Shown: in pieces, positions 44,521-56,815 of the stretch
Layout: the number at the start of each line of letters is the position of its first letter
How positions within the stretch are numbered: position 1 is the stretch's first letter
Origin: Callaeas wilsoni
Lineage: Eukaryota; Chordata; Aves; Passeriformes; Callaeidae
DNA: 64,000 nt
Assembly: GCA_013398955.1 (NCBI GenBank)
Contig: VWPU01002932.1
Coordinates: forward strand, 62,001 to 126,000
Direction of reading: 5' to 3'
Program-made: the position numbers and the translations under genes
Notes under the pieces: generated by a model
What the model saw: only the letters and a program-made list of their open reading frames with translations
What the model was told of the DNA's origin: nothing
Databases searched by the model: none

Positions 44521-44870
44521 CAGCAGTTGAACACAGCACAGGAGGAGCAGGAAGGGACAGGGACCCCCAGGAAGTTAAATCCACACCAGGACTCAAAGCT
44601 GTGAAACCCAGGGGCTGGGGAGAACTTTAGTCAGGTTTTTTATCATGTTCTGAGGTTTAGGTTGTTTTTTCCCTTTCTACACCATTATCCACAGCCACTG
44701 GAAATGGCAACTCCTTTGTCTTTCGTCCCAGGGACTTTGCTCCAGTATCCCCTTCCAACGCCCACACAACCCACTGCTCTCCACCCCTACTTCCATTAAT
44801 TGATTTCTACGGATCCTCCTGTCAAAGAAAATTGCCTGGGAAGTCCAAACCCTGAAGACAAGTCACAAAT
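44521..44870. other. Noncoding background
   Basis: No gene is recognised. Confidence 0.45.
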
Positions 44871-45110
44871 CTTAGAACCCAAAGATTTCATGAAATGGTA
44901 ACAGCTAGTGGGAATCGGGAAACATTATTGAAAATTAAGGGTCTGGGGTTAAATCAAAGTTTCTCTTTCCCTCTAATAAGATGACAACCCAGACCATTTG
45001 ACTGACTGCTGAGACACAGACTCCTCGCTGGCTTTAGATTACTCAAGTGCTCAGAATTTAATCTCAAATGGCTGTTATTGAATTTTCTCTCGGCCTAGCT
45101 GGCTGACAGG
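44871..45110. promoter_or_regulatory. Candidate conserved noncoding block
   Basis: ATTTCATGAAAT (44885-44896) is a perfect palindrome. ACATTATTGAAAATTAAGG, CCCTCTAATAAGATGAC, TAGATTACTCAAGTGC (an NKX2-type CAAGTG core) and GTTATTGAATTTTC follow. Regulatory role inferred. Confidence 0.33.
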
Positions 45111-47035
45111 CACAGCAAGAGAAGCCAGCCCCTACTCACCTGGGCAGCCTCCCAGCCTCTGGAGTTGGAATACCTGCTGCTGCTACATGAGGAGTTTGCA
45201 GGAGCTTTTGCTCCAGCATCTTCTAGGAGGGAACAGCATGGCCCAGGAGGGACAAAAACACCAGGAATAATTTATGGAAGACAGGGTTGCTTCTCCACAC
45301 ACTGCTTCTTACCACAAAAGGTATTAACTGTAAGCAACAGCAAGGAACCGTGCAAGAAGTGATCCCTCCAGATGTGTTTAGCGCCCGGCGAGGCGAGGCA
45401 ATCCTCCAATGTACACATGGCTCTCCGAAGGGTAAATGTTTCCCAGCTTCTACCGGCATATTCCTGTCATTTACACAGCGCCGTCAATCACTGCTCTCCC
45501 AAGAAGGGGAGCAGTGTAAACTCATGTTTAATGCCAGATTTACACACATTTCTATTCGCCAGTAAATGAGACCATTACATATGTTGTGTCAATTGATTTT
45601 TATAGTCTGAGCTGTGAGCGTTGGCACCGGGGAAGTGCAAAGGAATGCAGGCACTGGAAGTTGGAGCTGGCTCCTGGTCTCTCCTGGCATCGCCCCAGCC
45701 TGAGGCACATCCTGACCTTTACCATGTGACATTAAATTTCCCCTGGCCATGGACCTTCTCAGCTCGATCAGCTGGTCGCATCCCTGCTATGCAGCCTTTC
45801 TCCCTGAGCTGTTCCCCACTGCAGGGAGGGAGGCATCTGTGCTGTGCTCCACACAAGGACCAAAATCTCGGGATCTGCCCGGAACTTTTGCTAAGTGCGT
45901 ACTGAGTGCAAGCCCTCAGAATGAAACTCAGACCTGCACTAGCCCTTAGCTCACATTTAGCTGTGCTTTGCTGCGGCCACCACAACCACAGGGCAGGACA
46001 CTGTCCCCCTGCAATGCCACCAAGAGAGCTGATGTTCAGCTGAGGAGTTGATTCACCATCCTTTTAAGAAAGTCCTTCTTAGCACGTCTTGCCAAAACAA
46101 AGCAACCTTCCTGGCAGAATTATCCTTCGTAAATACCCCCCAAGGAGTTAGCAATTCCCTTCTCCAAGATGACTCATCCTCCTACACGAGGGACGGCGAG
46201 AAGAGCAATCACGCTGCCGTGTCAGCGCGCTGCAGAGCCGGCGCCCGCCTCCCTGAATCGGCCCCGAGAGAGGTTATGGGCACAGCCCCACCTGCTCCCC
46301 ACAGCATCGCCCACCCCGTGTCCCCTCCTCTGAGCAAGCTCCCTCGTGGGGTGGCCTCTCCGCGTGTCTCAAGCAGTGCCACCTGGCCAGAGGAGACGAT
46401 CCATCTGCAGGCAGCATTTTGCTGCTGACCTGGGTGCTTTGCCTTCATCAGCATGCACAGCAGCACCTTCCAAGGCTGGAGAAGAGGAGGATGATCCTTT
46501 CAAGGGGTGGCTTTTCGCACCCCCCGCAGCCAAGCAGAGCTTTCTCTCCATAATTAACTGCTCCAGCCGTGCCTTGGCTGAGCTCCACCAGCAACACGGC
46601 AGAGGCAGTGACCTCCGAGAGCAAAGCCCTGGATTTTGGTGGAGCCGCTGCTCCCCACCACCCAGGCCACACCATGAAAAGCCAGCCTGTGGATGCAGGA
46701 GGCAGCGGAGCCATTCAAACCAGCCACGGGCAGTTTCACAGAAACAGAGCTTCAATCCAACATTAATTTGCGGCATCCTGGGCTGAACACTTTAGATAAG
46801 GAGCGCGGGAGCCAGGGAGATGACAGGGACAAGCTTGTGACTGTGGCACATCCGTGCGTGATCACAACACCCCGCCTGGGTCCGCTGTGGGCTCCGGCGA
46901 CCTGTGTAACACAGCAGCACGATGGTCCTCACAGGCAGACCCCTTCTCCAAATCCCCGGGAACATTTTTTTCCCCTCCCTGCAGGGCTTAAAGCCTCATC
47001 CTGCTCCAGTTATTCTGAAAGGGAATTTAGTGCCT
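45111..47035. other. Noncoding background, GC-richer in the second half
   Basis: No gene is seen. CpGs cluster at 46192-46270. Overlapping frames at 46209-46786 on both strands are compositional. Confidence 0.5.
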
Positions 47036-47480
47036 CGCCATAAATTATACGAGCATTGGACATAAGCATCGTTTATGCACAAATCACTGTTCCCTAGAAC
47101 AAAGCAAGTATCAGCCTCCTGACAAAACACTTTTTAGTAGGATTGGCAAATGAATAAAACCTCCCTATGAATACCAACGTGCTGATGAAAAAGTCCTACT
47201 GATTTTAATAGAAAATTATCATTTTCCTATAGGATTTTTGTGAACCATCTCGTTGAATTTAATGGAGATTTTCTATTCTGGTCTGCAATTATGCAAGAGT
47301 TAAAATACCTCCAGAGACGAGGAGATTATCTATTACATTCTATAGGATTGCAGAGTAATTTCCATAGAATCCTGTTATGTTTCTATAGAGCCTGACAAAT
47401 TTAATCCCTATTGAACTTTAAAGGGACTTTTCCATAAGGGACAAATAGACACTGACATCTGTTAGCTGCAAAATGAGTAA
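47036..47480. promoter_or_regulatory. AT-rich block with recurring CTATAG palindromes
   Basis: TCCTATAGGA (47225-47234), ATTCTATAGGA (47337-47347), TCCATAGAAT (47361-47370) and TTCTATAGAG (47381-47390) recur in 170 bp. The second and third are near-inverses of each other. AGTAGGA and TCCTACT are also inverted around 47137-47200. TTGAATTTAATGGAGA and CATAAATTATACGAGC are further AT-rich words. It may be a conserved element or a relic of an ancient repeat I cannot name. Confidence 0.35.
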
Positions 47481-47880
47481 TACTCAGAAAATAGAGGCCT
47501 TACACACCACTGCTGCACTCGAAATGGTCGAAAGATGTCTTGAACAAGCAGCTTAATGGGGAAAATGCATTAAATTGGTGTCACATGGCTGCATTAGCAC
47601 GGCTGTGTTGCAACATTTCTTTTATACACAATGTCATTTATCCAACCAATGCTTTACAAATTGCATTTGCTACCAGTGCGTACTTGATCTTATCATCCCA
47701 TGCTGGGACTTTCCCATATCAGTGCAGGAAGACTGAGAACAATCTAAATCCAGGGGAAAAAATGCCAGTTCCAAGTGTGGAGCTGGTGACGAATCCGTGC
47801 ACATTCCTCTGCCCTAATGGTTCTAATAAATGCATCGACTCCCAATCTCTCTCTCTCATTGAACTCCACTGTGGAGTTTG
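47481..47880. promoter_or_regulatory. Continuation of AT-rich candidate block
   Basis: GCATTAAATTGG, TTTTATACACAATGTCATTT and TTACAAATTGCATTTGC continue the AT-rich text. The 113-codon plus frame (47540-47881) is not supported as a gene. Confidence 0.25.
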
Positions 47881-49890
47881 AAGGGCTGCACTTCTCTTTT
47901 ATGCTCAGCACTAAAGGAAAAAAAAACCATTCAGCTCAGCTGTCTGGAGAATGAAGTCCTTTAAAGTTAACTCTAAGGTACTTATAATGAGGAACAAAAC
48001 AAGCAGGGACAGCCTAAGGTTTCCGACACCAACACGACAATTTGTCCTAGACTGCTTCAAGGAACAAATTAAAAGACACGACACCCCCATGGGTCTTTTC
48101 CCACCTCTCCTTGTGCAAGCTGGCATCAAACACGATACATCCTTGCATGTGGCTCTATCACCCACTCATCCAGTTATTCCTCAAAAGCCCAAAACTCACT
48201 CCAAGAGGTCCTTCAGGAGATCTCAATTTTGGATGCATCACCTCTGCAGAGTTGCTCTGGTTCTTGCCCAGCCATTCCCTCACCTTTTTGGAGATTATGT
48301 GTGCTTTAAGATCACCCTGGATAAAGCAGCTTGAGTGTCCCTGAGCCAGGCTTGTGGCACCTAAGGACATGCCAGTTGCTGGAGTGATCACAGTAGCCCA
48401 CATAAGAGCCTCAGAGCAGTAGTAATAGAATAGTAATATCCAAATTAACCTTCAAATTAGAGAGCTGACAGGGAAAATTATCCTAAAATAGTACAGGAGG
48501 CATCTTAGAGAAGGAGGGAATTGGCAATATGGACCTAAACCCTCTGACAAGCATCTGGCAGTGGTGGAGCTGAGGGGACCAAGCCAAAACTGGGCACCCA
48601 GAGCTGCGTGTCTGAAGGCACCACAGACATACCCATGGCAACAAGAAGAACAAGCACCTCCATATGTCTTCCCAACTGCATTTCCTTTCCAAAGAAAAGG
48701 ACAACGTGGTAACTGAGCACAGCAGGAAAATATATGGCTTTAATATTTTCTCATTTGCCAAATGCTGGCGGGGTGTGGACGGTGGGTGCGGGGAAGGCTG
48801 TGGGTTGGGTTTGCTTTTTTCCTTCTTCTGAGCTATATCTGCAAATGAATAAAGTCCTTAGTGGTGACAGGAAAACTCTTTTGGATTGCTACTGCCCAGA
48901 GACCCCTCCAAAGCAAGCCCAGACCACGAAGGGGACACATGGCAAAAATCAATGTGTAATTGTGTGGGTACATCTGGCACCCTCACTGCTTCCCTTCCCT
49001 TTTTTGAATCAATTCCTGTGTTTCTAGAAACCAAACCCAGTTTCCACATGGACTAGTAACGATGCCGCATGTCCCTTTTAGGATCCCATTACTGGGTATG
49101 CCGACATCCACAAAGAGAAAGCCTCATCGACCCTTCATCCCAAGCATTGTAAGACTGGAAAAGTGGGAGAAATGAGGGAGGCTCGCATTTCTAATACCAA
49201 ACAGAAGCAACAGGAGAAAGCCTTAGATGCCAGCAGCCAGCTGAGGGTTTTCACACAGGGACAAGGGAAAAGACAGCTCTGGAGAAGGAAGAACAGGCCA
49301 AGCAGACACCAGACCTCAGCACTTAAAAGAGACTCAAAGGCAACTGTTTTAATGAGCATTTAGGAGTAAAACAACAGGGCAGGACTTTCCCAAGGGCTCC
49401 ACTTGGGTCTGAGCCAGCTCCTACCAAGCCCATGGGTACAGCCCCCGCTGTGGTCATACAAAGGTCACCGATGGGACATCTTGCACTTCAGACTGGCATC
49501 ACTAAGGGCATTTCATCCCAAGGCTTAGGAAGGTCCATACAAGAGGAAATTTCCTTAACAGGAATGTCATCTCATGTGATGGGCTCTAGGGAGCCGAAGG
49601 AAAAGATTCCGAAAGCGATGGCATCCTCACAGAGCCCACGGGCAGGACGAGGGCAGGGATGCTCCCGCAGTGACCAGTTTGCTGTAACCCACCCCCGAGC
49701 TGGCTGCTCCACCATCCACTGCCAGGGCAGAGCATCACAGCAAGGGCAAGTTTGGAGCTGCTGCAGCTGGAGCAAGCTGTGCTTTGCTTTAATCCCTCCC
49801 TCCCCACGGTGTGCCCAGGGCCGCGCCGTGCGGAGGCTCGGCATGGCCGGGACGGTGATTTGCAGTCTGCTCAGACACAGTCCTACATCA
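47881..49890. other. Noncoding background, no gene seen
   Basis: About 2 kb. The A9 run near 47917 and the AT-rich CAAATTAACCTTCAAATTAG at about 48441 are the only compositional notes. Confidence 0.5.
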
Positions 49891-50120
49891 CTTGGGAGAA
49901 TGAACCTACAGTTTTATAAACTATTTATTAGCCCTGTCCTGTAGCGCTACATCAATATGGCCATCGGTGAAGCAAGGCAGGAGCTATAAAAATACCATCT
50001 ATCCAAAATAAGCTTCATAAAATCAAACAGAGGCCAGTACAGCCTAGGATGGGATTGTGGCTTGACATATAAAAGGCCTCTCAATCTTTGAGATAGACCA
50101 TTAAAATCCTCAAGCCCTTT
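49891..50120. promoter_or_regulatory. Candidate noncoding block
   Basis: TTTTATAAACTATTTATTAG, GCGCTACATCAATATGGCC, GCTATAAAAATACC and CTTCATAAAATCAAAC lie within 150 bp. Confidence 0.28.
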
Positions 50121-50540
50121 TGGTTCACAGAAGTCTAAAACAAAAGGGGAAAAATAATGACACCTTTTCTGTCGGAGCAGGAGGAGGCAGCAAGGCAGTC
50201 GTGCAATATCATTTGTTTCCACAGAAGCCAGATTACTCCCTCTTCCCAGCAAGAAAACTACCAGCTCGAAAAAAAAAACCCAACAAACAACAAACCAAAA
50301 AGTAAAAGAAAAAAATAAATAAAATAAGTGCTTGTTTTCCTTTGCCTTCCCCACCTACGAGCTGCTTTTCAACAGGTAAAAAGTTTCTCCTCCGTGTGCC
50401 AGCAGTGCTGTTCCCTGCTCGGCACAGGCGAGGCGGTGCAGGAGCGGGTGGGGGCAGGCACGGCTGGAGCACTCCGATATCCCAGCCCGCACTCCCCCCG
50501 GCTCCAGAGGCAGCGGGGTAAGGCAGAAGGCAGGTCAATA
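50121..50540. other. Noncoding sequence with an A-rich tract
   Basis: The A-rich tract at 50266-50330 could be a degraded retroposon tail, but no body is identifiable upstream. CpGs are modestly enriched at 50425-50515. Confidence 0.45.
50266..50330. repeat. A-rich low-complexity tract
   Basis: An A10 run, then CAAA/AAAT-type words to AATAAATAAAATAAG. Confidence 0.85.
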
Positions 50541-50660
50541 CATTGTCAGAGATGATGATTAACATTTCCAGCCAGTGCTCCCTCAAACCACCTCTAAAAC
50601 ATGTCTTAATAAACTGCATTGCAAATAGCCTTGTATTTCTACCTCGCTGCATCTGCCAGG
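50541..50660. promoter_or_regulatory. Candidate noncoding block
   Basis: GATGATTAACATTTCC, CTTAATAAACTGCATTGC and AAATAGCCTTG within 100 bp. Weak support. Confidence 0.24.
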
Positions 50661-52775
50661 GTGAGATAATACAGCGACCTCAGGAAAAGTGACACACAGG
50701 GAATGAGCTGCCGGGAGTTATACGACACCATGAGACCTGGCTCAGCACATCTCTCCCAGCCCTGGGTGGCTCCTGCCCAGGCTTTTTGGGGCTCTGTAGG
50801 AAACAAGGGGTGAGCTTTGAGCAAAGAAAATACCAGCTCACAGAGGGTTTGAGGGAGAAAATCGCTCTGAATTGCTATTGAGTGTGAAAATCACCGTACA
50901 AGAGAAATATTTCAAAGTCAGGCACGTGACAGTTTTTTGCAGAGGCAGGCACCATGCTTTGAAAGGTCAGAGGGAGGTGAGAGCAAGCACAAGCATCATT
51001 TTCCTGGAAACACGGCTCCGAAGCTTTCCGAAACTGTGTGATGGCAACAGGCTCCGTGACAGGTTCCAGCGTTGCTGAAGTACTTGGCTGGATCAAGCAC
51101 TGCACAGCTCAGCATCACCTTTCCGGGGGATTTTGAACCTCACACCTTCCTGCACTGCGATGCTCAACCCTGAGGGAAACAGTCAGAGCTGCCAATCCAA
51201 ACTGCAACTCAGCTCCTCAAAGCAGTGAACTGGAAATGAAGCTCACACACCTTCACGGCCTTCCCTTCCTTATCAGCCCGCCTCAGAAACATCAAAAGGG
51301 AGAGGAAACAGCTTGGGTTGGACACGGGGTGAAAAAAGGAAGGAAAAGATTTGGGTTTACCTGACAAGTCACCTTCAACTGGGCAAGGATGTTTTACATC
51401 CCCACTCTGGACCTTCAAGTACTTCAATATTAGGTAAATGCCACTTACCTAGGAGGAAAAAGAAGAAAAAGTTAAAGTTCACCAAGTATTTTAGCGCGAC
51501 GCATTTTAAAAGTGATGGAATTTGTAATTCACTTGTAGGCTGGAGGAAACACAAAGGGGAAAACTCCAGGTTTTAATACACTTTTATAAAGGTCAGCTTG
51601 AATGGCACAGGGTCACAAGGCCATCCTATGAGCTGTTTCTTTTCTTATTCACTTCTCACAGTCTCAGCTTTTTCCACCCCTTTACCCAAGCCTGTAGAAC
51701 AGGCTTGACTCAGTTCCAGAGGCAAGAGCTGCCTCTTCCCACCCCAAAATTTAAATCCATACAGAGAGGTGCTTCCTGCTCTTTCTTACGTTGGTTTTTT
51801 TTTCCCAACAGCAAAATTGCCCATCCTTGGCCAAGGTCTAACACCGACCTTTCCATCTCTACGGTCCCAAACAGGCAATGCCACCAAATATTTCCAGCAT
51901 CATCCCTGATGCCATGCTCCATGGGAAAAAAAACTGCTCAGGATCCATCTTTCCCAAGCTCTAGCTTCAGCGATTCATCCTTTCAGGTGGGGATGTCCTA
52001 CCTGATCTCCATCCCACCAGGCAAGACCACAGACATGGGACAAACACAACCATTCATCCTTTCCTTCCAGAAAGACCAGCTTGACCTTCTCTAGGACAAA
52101 AATTCCACCCTTGCTAACCCCAATCAAAAAATCTGCCTGGTGGATATGATAAATGTTAGTTGGGGATACATGAGAAGCCCTTCCCTTTTATTCCACGGGC
52201 ATCTGGAAGCATGGAAAACCAACCGAAGAGGCTGTGCCCATCCAGCTGTTGCTCTGTAGGCTGTTGGAGGAATTGAGGATGATGGGACGGGGCATGTCTA
52301 GCTAATGCATGGCTGTGTGTGCTCTAGATGACTTAAAGGATGCCTGGGGCTATGGACAGATGCTGCTAAAACACGCAATTGAATAAATAAATGGAAGGTA
52401 ACGGAGAGGGGAGCGATGCCATGGGAGAGCGAGTGGCAGAGTTGTGTGCCAAGGTGTTAAAAAAACTCCCACAGAGCTGCCTAAACCTCTTCTGAGACTC
52501 CGCTGCTACGTGTTTCAGATGCTGAGAAGATTGAACTAATAAAAAAGAAATGAGAGAACTGTCACTGCAGATTACATGGTATTTATTCCAAAATCTGCTC
52601 ATTATAGAAATTTGCAAGACAAATGGGTTTTTAGCAGGAAATGGCAGATTTTCCTTAAGTGTATAACGACGAACAGATCTGGTTGGGAGCTGAATCTTTC
52701 TCTCCCTTTATGAGCTACTCCAGCTCCAAGTCTTACCAACCACCAGAGAAATACTCGTGAGGCTGAAAAAAACCC
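50661..52775. other. Noncoding background, no gene seen
   Basis: About 2.1 kb. A faint MIR-like word (CACAGGGTCACAAGGCC at 51607) was not called. Frames up to 129 codons (51705-52094) lack domains. Confidence 0.5.
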
Positions 52776-52790
52776 TTTTTTTTTTTTTTT
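52776..52790. repeat. T15 homopolymer
   Basis: Fifteen consecutive T. On the minus strand it would be a poly-A run, but no retroposed body lies on its 5' side. Confidence 0.9.
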
Positions 52791-53460
52791 AACATTCTCC
52801 ACCAGCCTCTTCATAATCCTATAAGAAAGTACGATTAAGAAATATTTGAAGCAAGAAAAGCTCATTTGGCCTAGAGAGTTTCTAGGCAGCGAGAGCTTCT
52901 CCTGCTCCTCAACAGCCTGCAATCGGCATTGCTAACGCTCTGGATCCTTCTTTCCTTCCAGGGAAAGCCCTTCACCAAGAAGAGTATTTGTGGTCAGGCT
53001 TTAATCCCTCAGCCTTGATAAATGTTTAATTCCTGGGCCTGCCTTCGTGTCTGAATATAGACTGGAGGTGCTTCGCATTCTGCCGTATCCGAGTGCTTCT
53101 AATGACATTTTGGCTTCTTTCCCAGTTAATTCCAAGTGCCTGAAACCCAAGCATCTCCCCTCTCTCCCTCCCCATCATGGATGCACATGCGGATATTTGA
53201 CTGATAATATACAAAGCCAGAATATGTGGTTTTAAAACAAGTCTCCGCAGAAGAGACTCGGGAAGGGAGAGGAAGAAGGGGGAAAATATGCCTTGAAATA
53301 TTACAGAGTAGGAGCTGTCAAGTTGAAAAAGCTTCTACAAGGTTTTCAATGCCATAACTGTGTTATTTAGCTGGGGATGAGAATTTTCAGACACATCAAC
53401 AGGAAAAAAGGGGTTTCAGGAGGGGGAAAAAAAAAAAGAGAGGCGGCCTGTCTTATTTGC
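52791..53460. other. Noncoding sequence with an A11 run
   Basis: Includes ATAAATGTTTAATTCC near 53020, AACTGTGTTATTTAGC near 53356 and the A11 run at 53427-53437. It leads into the strong candidate block that follows. Confidence 0.4.
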
Positions 53461-53830
53461 AGCTCTCCTTTGTTGGAAAGCAATTACAGCCTTACTCAAT
53501 TTATGACCCAGAATGCACCCTAATCTACTTGTAAATGCGTCTTATTCACCACACAGCACTTTCAGATACAGCCAGGGTAAATAAACGGGAGATTGTTCCT
53601 ACCTACATTGCGGCACAACTGTTAATTGTAACGCCCCATGAAACTTAATTATGCAAAGCAGAGTGGCGACACTGCAGCCATTAATGAGATGTTTGATTCA
53701 AGAATAATTTGTTGTTTGGAGCCTCGGACTTGTTTTGCCTGTCCCTTCCACTGTGCTGCACTAATTCTCAATTCATGCTTATTTTAATAGTGCGGCAGCG
53801 GGGCACAAAATGGCTCGGCTGAGGCAGCAA
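53461..53830. promoter_or_regulatory. Strong candidate conserved noncoding block (SOX/POU/homeodomain)
   Basis: A SOX-type CCTTTGTT (53467-53474) is followed by CAATTAC (53481-53487), CTCAATTTATGACC, GTTAATTGTAACG, and TTAATTATGCAAAG (53645-53658, a homeodomain site fused to an ATGCAAA octamer variant). Next are the palindrome CATTAATG (53679-53686), AGAATAATTTGTTG and ATTTTAATAGTGCGGC. CpGs are kept at several points. SOX plus POU words in one compact block is a known neural or placodal enhancer pattern. The tissue is speculative. Confidence 0.48.
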
Positions 53831-54780
53831 CGGGAGAGCTCCTGGTTGGAATCCCATTTTCCAAGTGTGCAGCAAGGCCCCACCATATGGGTTTCCTTCA
53901 CTTCAACAAATTCAGCGGAAAGCCGGTGATGGGACACAAAACATTCTACAGGTAAAATGCTGGGAATGCTACTGAGCTCTTTCAGACAAAGGAGTGTCTA
54001 AAAGGAGAAAGACTTAGCTTTGTCAGACCCCCACAACCTCCCAAAGCCACGCTGGGATGGACATGGGCGTGGATCCTGTTCTCCACGCACACAAACGCCC
54101 ACGGCATTGCTTCCAGCTCCTTTGCAATGGCTGGATCTGAGCAACGCTTTGGGCTGAGCCATCGTGTTGCCTGCCTGGAAATAACATTTTAGAAACCACA
54201 AACAGAAGTCGAGAAGAGGTTGAAGAGACAAAGAAAAAGCTGACTTGGAACAAGAAGTTGTAGTACACCCACTGATAAGGTAGGTGATAGATAGAGCTAC
54301 AAGATGTTGCGTGGAGACTCTCCCCGCTGCTCTAAGAGATTTTCTCCCTAAACAGGGAAAGGAGATTGGTAGTCAGACCAAAGTCTATTATTTAAGCCTC
54401 CAGTTATTGATAGAAACACACTATCTTTTTAAATTTACAATCGAGCAAGCAATTCACCCTCTCCCATTTACAACAGCACAAGATGTTTGCTCATATCTGC
54501 TCTGGAGATACCAGAGTCTTTTCTCCTCTCGGTTCTCTCCTGGGTTCTGACTGCAGAAATCCCTCTGCTAACATCATCTCTGAGCTTACCCCTCGTTTTT
54601 CTCCTGGTGACACACTCTGCTCCTAACTCAGGCCCAGCACTGACCCACTTCTCCAGCTGGCTCCATTAATACCTGTGATTAGTAAGCCTTGGAGCCAACA
54701 GCCACCACCAGCCCATGAATCACCGGGATTTCTTCCCTTGCCTGGCACCAGCAAAAGGAAGGAGCCAGGGTACTTTATCT
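53831..54780. other. Noncoding background, no gene seen
   Basis: Unique sequence. TTATTTAAGCCTCCAGTTAT near 54389 and TTTTTAAATTTACAATCG near 54425 are isolated AT-rich words. Confidence 0.45.
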
Positions 54781-55090
54781 CTGATATATCTGCTGGTGAT
54801 AGGAAAGACATTGTTGGTCTACTGTAACTGTCTATTTTTTTCTTATAAATGTGACTCTTAAAATAGCAAGTCACGAAGAGGGTTTTAGACATATTGGAGG
54901 CCCTTGGGAACGGGGGCCTCATGACTGCACGCGGTATTGATGGCAACGAGATAAAGAGGAGCCCAGCACACACCAAATCCCGCCGACGCCTCTAATAAGA
55001 TCAGGACAGATGACAAGGCACTCAACTGTGCCCCGGCAAGGTCATTACTGAGCATTAATAACGGAACCTTATTATGAACAGATCACTCAG
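54781..55090. promoter_or_regulatory. Candidate noncoding block
   Basis: CTTATAAATGTGAC, the small stem GAGGCCC/GGGCCTC around 54897-54918, CCTCTAATAAGATC and GCATTAATAACGG with inverted TTATTATG occur together with retained CpGs (GCACGCGGTATTG). Confidence 0.3.
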
Positions 55091-55259
55091 TGGTAGAGCC
55101 TTTCCCACCTTCGCTGCTAAGAAAGCCACAGCGCCCCAGGCCCCAGAGCAGCAGGGTTTGGGTTTTACTGCCACCCACCCAGGCTCAATATGGCCAGAGG
55201 AGCCAAGCTGCCCCATGGAAAACCCCTGGGGCAAGTCTGTCTTCCTAAGAAATGCTCAT
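55091..55259. other. Noncoding background
   Basis: No gene is seen in the stretch before the CR1. Confidence 0.4.
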
Positions 55260-55705
55260 CATAAAACCATTTAGGTAGGAAAAGACCTCTGAGATCACTG
55301 AGTCCAGCTGTTACCCCAGCACTGCAAGGGCCGCCACTAAATCACGTCCCCAAGTGTCACATCCATGTCTCTTAAATCCCTCCAGGGATGGGACCCCAGC
55401 ACCCTCCTGGGCAGCCTGTTCAATGCTTGGCAGCCCTTTTGGCGAAGACATCTTCCCTAATACCTAATCTAAAGCTCATCTCAAGGCCATCTACACTTGC
55501 TCTCTCTTTTGTTAGTGGGGAAAGGAGATCAATCCCCATCTGGCTCCAAACTCCCTTGGGCAGTTGTTGAGAGTGAGGAGGTTTCCCCTGAGCCTCCCCA
55601 GCTCCCTCAGCCATCCTCATAGGACCTGTGTTCCAAATCCTTCCTCAGCTCTGTTTTTCTTTGGACAAACTCCAGCACTTCATGTCTTGCCCAATGTCTT
55701 TGTAT
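55260..55705 (-). mobile_element. CR1 LINE 3' end (about 445 bp, 5'-truncated)
   Basis: Read on the minus strand it runs through the CR1 3' region in order: the segment before AGGCTCAGGGGAAACC, then GCTTTAGATTAGGTATTAGG, GAACAGGCTGCCCAGGAGGG, CCCTGGAGGGATTTAAGAGA, GGCAGCCCTTG-type text and the terminal AGGTCTTTTCCTACCTAAAT. Stops and indels break the reverse-transcriptase frame. The 5' edge near 55700 (ATGTCTTGCCCAATGTC on the plus strand) is approximate. Confidence 0.93.
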
Positions 55706-56815
55706 CTTACTTGAAAGTCATGACCAGCTACGTGCATCAAATCAACTTTTAATATTCTCCTTCCCCCTTGCCTTGTGTGACCCCCTTGCAGTCCAAACCA
55801 GCTCTTCCCGTGAAGATACTCCCACCAAAGCAGCTGTCAGCCCTGCTCTCCTCTGCCACAGCATCCAGCAGCTGTTCTCTCCCTTTTCATCTCACACAGA
55901 GGAGAAGGTTCAGGTTTGTCTGATCCTCCATCCATTGCCCTTTTTCCAATGTATTTTGGAGTCCAAGCCGGGGAGAACTGGCACCACCAGAAATCTGACC
56001 CTGGCTCTGCTGAAACTCCGAGTGAAATTATGCCAAGCCCACTGAATGGGTTTTGACTTCTAGAAAAATAAAAAGCATGCCTGGAAAAGGGCGAGATTTT
56101 TTTCAAACCATTTGGCTTTTTTTTTCCCCTACTGTCTGATATTTCATTTTGGGTGTTACTTTGATTTCATTGAAAAAATCAAAACCAATCTGACCCCAAT
56201 TGTGCAGAAGTACTATGAAAAAAAAATATCTGATATTCACAGAGCTCTGGTCCTATTGCCCTAATTCTCACCTTCTCTTAGTCTGTAATTTCCTCCTTCG
56301 TAACGCGGTGACTGGAGCTGAGTGCAGTGTCTCAGACGTGCACTCGGCGAGGGCTGAGATATTATTGTTGATTTATGGGGGCTGGCTGTGCTTAGGGAGC
56401 GGTGATTTACTTCAGTGTGTTTTCACAACGCTGCCATCTCTTTGGAGACAGATCTCACCCTCAGCTTCCCCACATCCAAGCACCTGGTGCTAAGCACTCG
56501 GTCACAGATTGCTGAGACATTTCCCCATCTTTCCTCCTCTCTCCAGCTTTGTTTCCAGGAAGGTCATTACCACATTTTTGCTCCCCTAGGGTTTAACAGC
56601 CCAATTAGGGGAGACAGCAACACTTCAGTAGGTGCTGGCCAGAGCATGGCCTTATCCCTGGAAACCAATTCTCCCTCAGACTTAAATATGGACCCAGTTT
56701 TATACCTCACTTATCTCCACAATGGAGCAGGTCAGGAATTATTCTTCCCAGCCTTATCTGCTATTCAGCTCTGCCTTTTGTTGGTCTCCTTTTGATGCTG
56801 TGAAAGAAGCAGACC
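55706..56815. other. Noncoding background, no gene seen
   Basis: T-rich text at 56100-56180 and mixed unique sequence. Frames up to 126 codons (56415-56795) have no domain. Confidence 0.45.

Noticed and set aside
55420..55620. Minus-strand 66-codon frame
   Set aside because: It lies wholly inside the CR1 fragment and is not a host gene. The element's own reverse-transcriptase frame is broken.
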